A DNA stretch of 64,000 nt, from contig NZ_CP076444.2 in the NCBI RefSeq assembly GCF_020023735.2, positions 1,317,501 through 1,381,500 of the forward strand, in the 5' to 3' direction. Source of the DNA: Mycoavidus sp. HKI (GTDB lineage: Bacteria; Pseudomonadota; Gammaproteobacteria; Burkholderiales; Burkholderiaceae). Below the pieces are notes generated by a model. That model ran no database searches, was not told the DNA's origin, and saw nothing but the letters and a program-made list of their open reading frames with translations. Made by a program: the position numbers and the translations under genes. The number at the start of each line of letters is the position of its first letter. Position 1 is the first letter of the stretch. Of this stretch, positions 30,056 through 38,252 are shown piece by piece.

Positions 30056-30747
30056 ATGCGTCTTATTTTAATTTCAATAATATTATTTACTTCTCCTTTT
30101 GTAGGTTGTGGGAGTGATACTCATGAGAGTGATAACTCTAATTTTACAAAGCAGCCGCTTGCGATTGAAATAAATAAAGGATCGGTAAAATCTTTGGAAG
30201 ATATTAGAAATGACCTAGCTAAAGTAAAAGCTGATTGTTTGGATATGGTATGCGATGGGACAGATTCTTTAGGAAATATTGCGCTTGATTTTGAAAAATC
30301 ACTTATAAAACCGCTTGGGGAATTTGCAAGTAGATCTGTTCTTCTGGATAAAGCTTTAATAATGGTCCTTAAGCGTGGTTTTGATATAAAAGACGATGAA
30401 AATATTGTAGATAAAATATTTGATGATGCGCACCAACTAAAAATAGAAATAAATCAAGAAATATCGGTAACACCAGAGATTGAGGTAAATATTATAAATT
30501 TCCTAAATAAACTAAAAATAAATGTTGATGAGATTGTAAACAACGCAGAAAACCTTTATAAAACAAAAATAGATTCTATTAAAAACCGACATATTCTTCT
30601 TGAAAATAATGCTTACCTTACTCAGCGTAATTTTCAAATCTGTAAAGATAACGTCAATCTTGTGCGCGAGCAAAAAAACTTAGAGAAGATTTAGCTTTAG
30701 CAAAAGCTCAGAAACTAATGCAAGAACTTATAGATTCATTAAGTTAA
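30056..30747 (+). CDS. Small lipoprotein with an RPLG-type motif, member 2 (frame broken near the 3' end)
   Basis: The protein begins MRLILISIILFTSPFVGC, closely like the 28351 gene, with a probable lipidated Cys at residue 18. The shared motif appears as EKSLIKPLGEFASRSVLLDKAL. A long helical, coiled-coil part follows. In the present frame the protein ends at 30694 (212 residues). In another frame the coding continues as LREDLALAKAQKLMQELIDS to a stop at 30747, and restoring one A to the seven-A run at 30672-30678 joins the two. So the gene either lost a base or relies on slippage at the A run. It is the third gene of the cluster. Confidence 0.6.
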
Positions 30748-31405
30748 ATATAACTTTGTGATGACGTGACATTAAATCAACCAATCAATACACTGCTTAT
30801 GAAGCCCTGTATTACTCTAAATTTCTAGAGACTGAGTGCCTACCTGTTTAGGCCAAAATTCCTTGATTGTCTACCTCTATCTTTCAACGAATTTCTCCTA
30901 AATTTCTTATCTCGCCCCAGCGACTACAAAACGCATTTTCCGCGTGCTCCAGGCTACGTGTGAACAGTACGACCAGGAACCGCTGATTGTCAGTGAGCAT
31001 GATCAAGCGCCATAGCTTGGGACAAATCTTGGGACAAATGAGGGGAAACCAGGGAACTGTAAGGGTGTGAAGCCCCATAAAATCAAGGCATTAAACCCAT
31101 AACATCCCCCGTATTCCCCTATGCTGCTGGTTCAAATCCCTCCCTTTCCGCCAATTCCCTGTTTTTATAAGGCTTTACAGCTTCAAACCTCCGCTTCTGC
31201 ACCGGTTTTTTGCTTCGTAATGCGTTTTTTCTTCTGTTTCGTGGGCGGGTTTATCGCAACGATAAATACAAGAGGAAAATGTTTGGGCTGAGTCGGGACT
31301 GGAGATGATTTTTTTTGCCGTCTTGTGCCTTACTGTGGAGAACAGCAGAGCAAAACTAGGACAGAGAAATTTCTAGATGTTTTAGATGGGGAAACCAACT
31401 GACCT
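30748..31405. other. Gene-poor stretch with phage-related scraps
   Basis: I see no intact gene. Included are a tRNA 3' end (31124-31153) and, on the reverse strand at about 31210-31275, a short coding scrap (CIYRCDKPAHETEE) that has a relative fused to an integrase end at 33245-33310. The reverse frame around 30884-31078 (LTDNQRFLVVLFTRSLEHAENAF) may be another phage fragment. Confidence 0.45.
31124..31153 (+). other. 3' end of a tRNA, likely phage attachment site remnant
   Basis: The bases read like the T arm, acceptor strand and CCA end of a tRNA (ggttcaaatccctccc, then a 3' strand ending in gCCA). The T stem pairs poorly and the rest of a tRNA is absent. Such 3' tRNA ends are left by integrating phages; integrase and spanin fragments lie nearby. 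It is not copied from the tRNA-Ser at 42782, which differs. Confidence 0.55.
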
Positions 31406-31547
31406 GTTGGCCTTCTGCGCCACTACAATGCGTCTTGTGCTACTACGGTGCTGCTGTTACCAGCGGACCTCGTTAAATCTGAACGATAAGCCCGCCGGAA
31501 TCTCGATTGCTGAGGTTAATCCCTTTAACGCCAGTGTCTATTGCTAA
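31406..31547 (+). pseudogene. Decayed spanin (Rz) fragment of a second prophage
   Basis: Translation in two frames gives GLLRHYNA and, after a shift, PAGISIAEVNPFNASVYC, which align with GFVRHYNA and PAHISLTEIAAINAYNASAC of the intact Rz at 19751. The fragment has a stop and a frameshift and cannot be functional. It shows that another lysis cassette once stood here. Confidence 0.65.
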
Positions 31548-31576
31548 ACCCTTCTTTTCTACTCCGCTTGTACAAT

Positions 31577-33039
31577 TTACGCTAATCCAGCTCCTCTCTG
31601 TTTTGACAGCCTTTGATTCACTTCGCTTAACCCTTCCACTCCTTCCATTAACGCTCCTCTCACCGTCAGAAAACTATGACCCGTACTCCAGCTCAAATGC
31701 GCCTTATAGTCCACTCCCTCTTTTTTTAATTCCCATTGCCGCACTGAATTATCAAAACCACCTATTCCTAAATAGTCTACTCCGCTGATCTCTTTCCAGG
31801 AGAGGCTTGCCACTGAACCACTATCCTCAATGAGGATCCGGCACTCACCCGTTTGGACATCCCATAGACGCACCGTATTGTCCCAACTCCCCGACGCTAG
31901 CTGCGAGCCACTGGGCGAATACACTACGCTATAAATTTCACCAGTATGGCCTTCTAAGGTCTGGACTGACCTGCCAATCGCCGCGCCCCACAAGCGAACT
32001 GTCTTGTCATTACTCCCAGACGCTAGCTGCGTGCCACTGGGCGAATACACTACGCTATTAACACCAGCAGTATGACCTTCTAAGGTCTGGACTGACTTGC
32101 CACTCGCCCCGTCCCATAATCGAATCGTTTTGTCACTACTCCCAGACGCTAGCTGCGAGCCACTTGGCGAATACACTACGCTAAAAACACTTCCAGTATG
32201 GCCTTCTAAGGTCTGGATTTTCTCCCAATTCAAGGTCGTATACACACTGATCTTACCGTTGTAGAGACCTACCGCATACCTTTTACCATCCGGTGAATAC
32301 GCGCACGACCATACTGAGCTCTCTTCTTCGAAATACGACCATTCGCCAAACTGCACTCCAGCCATCTGCGCTCCACTTAAATTCGCGTCTCGCAGCCAGC
32401 TCATACAAAATTTCACTCCCCTTAAATCCGCTCCTTGAAATTGCGTATGGTCAAACACCCCATAGCTTAAATCTGCCCCAGGCACGCGTATACCGCTGAA
32501 ATCTTTGTTATTCAATTGCACGCCAGCTTTCACTAATAATGCCAACGCGTTAGCTGCTATAGGCTGCACCTCTTCTGTTTTCGACCTTTCCACCCAGTCT
32601 AATAATTTCTGTTTTAGCTGTGCATCTTGTTGGACTCTTTCTTGTAAAAATCTAAATATCTCTGCATCGTTAACAAGACATACCAACTCAAAAGCGCTAA
32701 TTTCTCTACAACCTGATCGAATTGCCCTGAGTCTGATAACTTTTCTAATTGGCTCAATGCAAATTTCTTTAACCCTTCATCTGAGCTTATGAGAGATCCT
32801 AGATATTGGGATTGAATCCTTTCTTTGATTAAGTGCAACTTTAAAATAGGCGAATCTATAGGTTCATCATTGCGAGTCACTTTGGTCAATGCTTTAAACA
32901 AAGCTTGCTGGCTCGAAAAATCCAGAAACTTTTCTATTTCTTCCCTGATTTCCAGGGGAAGCGAAAGAAAACCTGATTCTGTGGATTTTTGTGTTGCTAG
33001 ATAATGCAGATTGGTAGAGCTCGAAATAGGGTTCAGCAT
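31577..33039 (-). pseudogene. F-box-like / pentapeptide / WD40 protein, broken by a 1-base deletion
   Basis: The N-terminal part (33039 down to about 32690) begins MLNPISSS and contains LPLEIREEIEKFLDFSSQQ, an F-box-like stretch. The frame is lost at about 32689, where the paralogue at 36032 has one more base (its codons read CTT TTG GAA); restoring it joins this part to the frame that runs to 31577. The second part has pentapeptide-like units (GADLSYGVFDHTQFQGADL) and about five WD40 blades. A restored protein would have about 487 residues. The WD40 blades are nearly identical to each other. The end KQRGA matches the end of the intact paralogue. Confidence 0.8.
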
Positions 33040-33090
33040 AAATCTTGTTCAATTAAGTAAAAAAATTTCATAAGCCCTGACCCAGGGCTT

Positions 33091-33244
33091 ATTCATGACT
33101 CATCCATGCGCGTCGCCGGATTTTACACAAATAAATAACGAATGCTGCCAGCCTCTCTCATTTCGTCGGCTCCACCTTATCGCCTCGGCGATTCCGCACA
33201 TAATGTTCCGCCATCTTGATGCTCGTATGCCCCAACTGCTTTTG
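33091..33244. repeat. Direct repeat A, integrase 3' end
   Basis: About 150 bases here are roughly 85-90% like 39791-39939. Both carry the 3' end of an integrase gene and its downstream flank. The pair brackets a 6.7-kb block that holds the amidinotransferase, IS21 relic, WD40 gene and group II intron relic. Confidence 0.75.
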
Positions 33245-33310
33245 CTTTGCTTCGCAATGGGTTATTTCGTCTGCTTCGTTGGCGGGCTTATTGCAACGAT
33301 CAATACAAGG
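33158..33310 (-). pseudogene. Tyrosine integrase C-terminal fragment, copy 1
   Basis: The reverse strand encodes KQLGHTSIKMAEHYVRNRRG and then DKVEPTK before a stop at 33158, the conserved end of phage tyrosine recombinases (His in LGHTS and the Tyr in EHY are catalytic). Upstream it is joined in frame to an unrelated Cys-containing segment (CIDRCNKPANEADEITHCEAK) instead of the catalytic core, so the gene is a relic. The integrase would have inserted a prophage, probably at the tRNA whose end is at 31124. Confidence 0.8.
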
Positions 33311-33665
33311 AAGCATCACCCCGAGAGCCCGATTCATAGCAGGCTAACAATTGTTCGGGGCAGTCGATGCATCTAGTAAGTAGCTCACCGACAGCCAACC
33401 ACCCAGCTAAAGACTTTATGCTGAGGCAGTCAGTATTGTCAGTACGTCAAGCGAGGCCATATTTTTTGAAATTTGCGCAATTTACGGCTATGATTCCTCT
33501 TAGCATAAAATTTCAGTAGGCAATGTCTTTATCTGCAAGAGATTTTTTTCATCGAAGGAGGTGCCGCGAGGTTGTAGCGAAATAAGAGAAAACATTTTTT
33601 CTAAAAATAAATCATGACTTAGATTTTTTATTAAAAATTTAAATGCTAAATTAAGAGGAGATTTA

Positions 33666-34718
33666 ATGAAAGCAAATAACTTAGTCAATTCACATAATGA
33701 ATGGGATGAATTAGAAGAAATTATTGTTGGTAGCGCTCGACTTGCTAGGGTCCCGGAAAAAGATAAAGGAATCATCGCAGCTTCTGTCGGCGGTGGCTAT
33801 GATTATTTCGACCCTGATATTTCAGAATTTTTCCCTGAATATATCTTGCATGAGACTGAGGAGGATATTGATAACTTTACTTCTGAATTAAAAAAACTTA
33901 ATATCAAAGTTAGGCGACCAGAAGATATTTCTATAAATAATTTTTCTACTCCTGACTAGCATTGCGATTCTTTTTTTCCATATTGCCCCCGAGATGTTTT
34001 ATTGACAGTGGGTAATTCAATTATTGAAACACCTAATTTATTTAGATCCAGATATTTTGAGACTATCGCTTATAAAGAGACTCTGATTGAATTTATGCAA
34101 TCGGGTGCCCGCTGGATTTCTGCCCCTAAGCCCAGGCTGCTAGACCACGGATACAACATACAGGACAAAGCGCAGCTGAGTCTAAATAATCATGAACCAG
34201 TATTTGATGCCGCCAATGTGATCCGTGCGGGTCGCGACTTGTTTTATTTAGTATCTGATTCCGGTAATAGACTCGGTATGCAGTGGCTACAAAATGCCGT
34301 AGGCCATGATTATACTGTCCACGAACTATCACCCAGCATATATTCTTCCGTTCATATTGATTCGACCCTCTCTTTTCTGCGCCCAGGCTTGTTGTTGGCT
34401 AATCCGGCACGTGTCAATGAAGATAATATTCCAGACATACTGAAGAAGTGGGAAATTATTTACGCACCGAAGATGACAGAATATAGTTATTCAGACATTA
34501 AGCCATCATCTTCAAAATGGTTGGGGATGAACTTGTTAATGCTTTCACCTACCCTCGCTGTGGTAGACAAGCATCAAACTGAACTCATTAAACTGCTAGA
34601 AAAACGAGGGATTGATGTACTACCTACCTTATTGCGTCACGGGCGGACATTAGGTGGTGGCTTTCATTGTATAACCCTAGATGTGCGCAGAAAGAGCAAG
34701 TTGGAAAGCTATTTCTGA
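33666..34718 (+). pseudogene. Glycine amidinotransferase-like gene with an internal TAG stop
   Basis: Two segments in the same frame (33666-33959 and 33960-34718) are separated by a single TAG at 33957-33959. The joined 350-residue protein matches the amidinotransferase family (glycine or inosamine-phosphate amidinotransferase, also used in toxin synthesis): NEWDELEEIIVGSA at the start, YCPRDVLL, EPVFDAANVIRAG, the catalytic His in HIDSTLSF, and the catalytic Cys in GGGFHCIT near the end. The residue at the stop is normally Trp in the pattern TPDW, so TGG to TAG is the likely mutation. Enzymes of this family move an amidino group from arginine to an acceptor. Unless the stop is read through, the product is lost. 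Low GC compared with its flanks suggests transfer. Confidence 0.82.
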
Positions 34719-34924
34719 TCGCCCCCCTTTGCTGTGTGAAGTGCTGCTTAGAGGTAAGGACCACGTGGTTGCCGGATGCGAGTGCGCAATATAAAAACTG
34801 CACTTGTATCTGGTGACGGACATATTTTAAAGTTCATTGGATCAGCTGCCGAAGATACAATGGCTTCAGCTGTGCGATTTACAGACATCATTTCACTTTT
34901 TTGCAAGCGAATTTGAGATTGTCA

Positions 34925-35682
34925 AACAGCGTCCAAAATTTGCCAGTAAACAGCGCCGAAAAGTTTCCAGTTAAGGCACTAAATGAGAGGGGATATTTCG
35001 ATGTTTGAAACGGTAAGATTGATTGCCAGTTTCAAGGATGTGGCAATGATGGGTAATCCGGTCCAACAAAGCGGCGGTCATTTTTGCATCCCCGAAGAGC
35101 TGACGGCTATACGCCAGCCGAAAATGGGCCACCTTGATCGTTTGCGCAACGCCCCCTAATTCGACATGCTCATGGCTCCAATCAAATTGGCAAGCGTCAG
35201 CAGGCTCAAATACGAGTGGCACAAAAACCTGTGTGACTCGCGGCCCTTGAGCCTTCAGTTTCCAATCCTTAACAAAGCGTTGCACGCTGTCATAAGCACC
35301 CTGGTACCCCACTTCCTGTAACCCTTCAAACAATCTACGGGCGGTACGACGACGGCTACGGGGAAACTTTGCTTCTTGTTCTAACCATTGCTCTAGTTGC
35401 CCTTCATAAGCCCCCAATTGGGGGCGTATTGGCTGTGCTCGCTCATATTTGGGCTCCTCTACCGTCTCCACATTTTTGCGCACTGTCGGGCGCGATAGAC
35501 CCATCTCTCGCGCTATCGCGCTGATGCTCTGTTTTTGTACTTTGTATCGACGTCTTATCTCGTAAATCATATCCATGTAAAACACTCCAGTTACCCCGGC
35601 AAATTCGCCGGATCATTGCATAAATAGGGTGGAAACTTTTGGACGCTGTTTCCCCTCCTAAACTGGAAAGTTTTGCACGCTG
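34925..35682 (-). mobile_element. Internally deleted IS21-family element
   Basis: Repeated end motifs of the kind aacagcgtccaaaa...ttgcca occur twice at the left (34925-34945, 34949-34970) and, inverted, twice at the right (about 35630-35650, 35663-35682), as in IS21 elements with multiple terminal repeats. Only about 760 bp remain of an expected 2-2.5 kb. The exact outer ends are uncertain. Confidence 0.7.
34971..35585 (-). pseudogene. IstA N-terminus fused in frame to IstB C-terminus
   Basis: The 204-residue frame begins as an IS21 transposase: a helix-turn-helix ([20 protein letters not shown]) and the first catalytic Asp region ([16 protein letters not shown]). At about residue 170 it changes to [20 protein letters not shown], the end of the helper ATPase IstB. 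A deletion of most of istA and istB thus joined the two genes in frame. It lacks the remaining DDE residues and the ATPase site and is inactive. Confidence 0.8.
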
Positions 35683-35690
35683 ATCAACAG

Positions 35691-36031
35691 AATGGAGCAC
35701 GTGATCGCTTATCAGATCACGCTTATTGCTTTTTTTCAGATAAAAAGAGAAAACTGAGCAATTTGAAAAAATTATCGAAGATGAGCTAGAACCCACTCAA
35801 ATTTTGACCTGGTCACTTCATACATCAAATTGAGTAGCTGTCAGATCAAATCGAGACTTCATCAAGCAAAAAACTACGATATTTCGCTCACTGCATCTGC
35901 CACAGTCAGCGCACTCAACATCAACATCTGCCAATAATGATGCAGGCAAGTACCTAGATTACACGCATTTTATCGGCAGTTGCTGCAAGCTCAGTATGGT
36001 TTACTCGTCTCCAACCGTCCGGATAAAAGAG
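35691..36031. other. Intergenic region between IS21 relic and WD40 gene
   Basis: No gene is supported. A short + strand frame near 35750-35835 (EQFEKIIEDELEPTQI) looks coding but is too short to identify. Confidence 0.4.
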
Positions 36032-37708
36032 CTATCTTGCGCCTCGCTGTCTGAGTAAGGCGGCGTTTTCAGAGCTTAAACCGCAGGCATTTTCGATCAA
36101 TGCATCTTCTGCAGTTAGCGTACCTTCCTCCAGTTCTCTCCCACTCACAATATACGCACTGCGCCTAATATGCCACAGCCCCACCGTCTTATCATCACTT
36201 GCAGATGCTAGCCACTGGCTATCGCTTGAGAATGCGATGCTATTCACCCGAGATGTATGCCCAGTATACGTGCATGCAAGAGATCGACTGCCCGAGACAT
36301 ACCACAGCTTCACTGTATTAATTAAATCTGCAGATGCTAGCCACTGACCATCGTTTGAGAACGCGACACTACTCACACGCTCATTATGTCCAGTATATGT
36401 GTGCACAAGAGATAGATTATCCGAGACATGCCACAGATTCACTCCCTCAGCACTTCCAAACGCCACATATTGGCCATCGACTGAAAACGCGGGATCTCCC
36501 ACCCAATCCTCAGTATATCTGTGCACGGGAGATCCATCGCCAGAGACATGCCACAGCAGTGCCGTCCGAGTATCACTAGCAGCTAACCATTGGCCATCGC
36601 TTGAGAACACGACACTATGCAGCCCCAAATGACCGTAATAGCCAGTATAGGCGCGCGCAAGAGATCGGTCACCCGAGACATGCCACAGTTGCACACTATT
36701 ATCATAATTTACAACAGCTAAATATTGGCCATCGACTGAAAACGCGACACTCCCGAATCCACTATACGTGTGTGCGAGGGATCGATCGCCCAAGACATGC
36801 CACAGATTACCATCACCAGCAGCTAGCCACTGACCATCTCTTGAGAACGCAATACTACTATCCGAATACCTATGGCTAGTATACGTATGGACTTTCTGTA
36901 AGCTCTCTGTTTCATAGAGATAGATATATTGACTCTCCTTCACAGCCAACCAGTGCCCATCCAGTGAATAACAACAAGCCTTCACTTCATTTTCCATCTG
37001 TAGTGCGGGACTTTCAACCAACTCTAATCCCTGGAGATCGGCCCCCTCTAAATTGACTCTTCTTAGCTGAGCATGGTACCAATTTACATTTCTTAAATCC
37101 GCACCTTGAAATTGCGTATCATCAAACACCCCATGACTTAAATCTGCGCCGGGCACGCGTATTCCCCTGAAATCTCTATTCTTCAATTGCACGCCGGCTT
37201 TCACCAATAGCATCAGCGCATTAGCTGCCACAGTTTGTACTTCTTCTGTCTTAGAGCGCTCCACCCAACTCAATAGCTTTTGTTCTATTTCAGAATCGAT
37301 TTCGTCGTATATATAGCCAAATAGCCCTAGGTCATTGACAAACCATAACAGTTCCAAAAGTGCAGATTTCTCTACCGCCTGATCGAGTTGATGCAAGACA
37401 CATAACCTTGCCACTTCATTCCACGCAAAATCTTCCAAGCTCTTATCTGAGTGGATCAAAGCTTCTTGATATTTGGCTTGAATCCTATCTTTGATTAGGT
37501 GTAGCTTCAGAACGGGCGAATCTATGGGTTCGCTATTGCGAGTCACCGTAGTGAGCGCTTTAAACAAATCCTGCTGGCTTGAAAAATCCAGCAGATTTTC
37601 TATTGCTTCTCGAATTTCTAGGGTTAGCAGGAGAAACGATGGTTTTACGGTCTTTTGTGCCGCCGGATAATGCGTAATGGCAGAATTCGAGATGGAAGTG
37701 AGCATCAA
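36032..37708 (-). CDS. F-box-like / pentapeptide / WD40 protein, intact
   Basis: The 558-residue protein has three parts. Residues about 20-60 (LTLEIREAIENLLDFSSQQ, then LFKALTTVTRN) resemble an F-box, the eukaryotic motif that binds Skp1. A helical linker follows, then pentapeptide-like units at about 190-235 (GADLSHGVFDDTQFQGADL, NLEGADLQGLEL). The remainder has seven or eight WD40 blades with the pattern VAFSxDGQWLAxxD...LWHVSGDRSLAxxYTGH. It ends ENAALLRQRGAR. F-box plus WD40 is the architecture of eukaryotic ubiquitin-ligase receptors, so a role as effector in a host cell is a reasonable hypothesis, unproven. Paralogues: 31577-33039 (broken) and a relic at 55462. Confidence 0.75.
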   Translation of the reverse strand: MMLTSISNSAITHYPAAQKTVKPSFLLLTLEIREAIENLLDFSSQQDLFKALTTVTRNSEPIDSPVLKLHLIKDRIQAKYQEALIHSDKSLEDFAWNEVARLCVLHQLDQAVEKSALLELLWFVNDLGLFGYIYDEIDSEIEQKLLSWVERSKTEEVQTVAANALMLLVKAGVQLKNRDFRGIRVPGADLSHGVFDDTQFQGADLRNVNWYHAQLRRVNLEGADLQGLELVESPALQMENEVKACCYSLDGHWLAVKESQYIYLYETESLQKVHTYTSHRYSDSSIAFSRDGQWLAAGDGNLWHVLGDRSLAHTYSGFGSVAFSVDGQYLAVVNYDNSVQLWHVSGDRSLARAYTGYYGHLGLHSVVFSSDGQWLAASDTRTALLWHVSGDGSPVHRYTEDWVGDPAFSVDGQYVAFGSAEGVNLWHVSDNLSLVHTYTGHNERVSSVAFSNDGQWLASADLINTVKLWYVSGSRSLACTYTGHTSRVNSIAFSSDSQWLASASDDKTVGLWHIRRSAYIVSGRELEEGTLTAEDALIENACGLSSENAALLRQRGAR

Positions 37709-38081
37709 TATTCTCTTATTTATTTAAAAGCTTCATTCAAATGATCCCTGTCATCCTGGGCCCTTTTCAACCCACGATGTGGAACAACGAATTTTACATG
37801 TCTCATTCGACACAATTGAACAAAAACTCTTGAAGTGACTCGTAGTGCTCACAGACTTTTATGATGCGGCTTTCGTTCCAGACCCTAGTCGTGCTAAAGA
37901 AGTTATTCACCGCGAGAATGGGCTGGATAAGGTCATGTGTACGTGTTGGGCGGGGGGCCAGTAATGGACTCTTGCTACCCGACCCCACCATTTGGCAAGG
38001 CCTTACTGTCAGATCAGATCTGAACTAATACACTTCATTCACTGGCTACCGATCTTCTGCGCACCGTTGCTCTCCATCGTG
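37709..38081. other. Gene-poor stretch upstream of the group II intron relic
   Basis: I can support no gene. The reverse frame at 37803-37991 has no family resemblance. The sequence may hold the decayed middle of the group II intron or another element's end. Confidence 0.4.
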
Positions 38082-38201
38082 AGGCACGTCAAAATACAAG
38101 CCCCGGCCAATCCTTTCGATCCCGCATGGGCACCTTACTTTAAACGACGCCAAACCAAAACTAATTCCGTAGCGCTACCCGGTACCACGCCATGGTGCTG
38201 A
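38082..38201 (+). pseudogene. C-terminal scrap of a group II intron-encoded protein
   Basis: The frame RHVKIQAPANPFDPAWAPYF, followed by KRRQ, resembles the extreme C-terminus of bacterial group II intron reverse transcriptase/maturases (pattern HxKIxxxANPxDPxWxxYF). The rest of the protein is gone. An intron domain V follows eleven bases later, which supports the reading. Confidence 0.55.
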
Positions 38202-38211
38202 AGAATGGCTT

Positions 38212-38245
38212 GAGCCGTGTGCAGGGTGATCTGCACGCACGGTTC
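38212..38245 (+). ncRNA. Group II intron domain V (relic)
   Basis: The 34 bases fold as gagccgtg-tgcag / ctgca-cgcacggttc with a short loop. This has the length, the AGC catalytic triad position and the closing ggttc of bacterial domain V. The intron is a 3' relic only, and an IS element is inserted directly after this domain, so it cannot splice. Confidence 0.75.
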
Positions 38246-38252
38246 TTAGAGG

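Noticed and set aside
31507..31788. + strand frame over the WD40 pseudogene end
   Set aside because: Shadow of the reverse-strand WD40 gene and the spanin relic.
36334..36879. Three + strand frames with repetitive His-rich sequence
   Set aside because: Antisense of the WD40 blades at 36032-37708.
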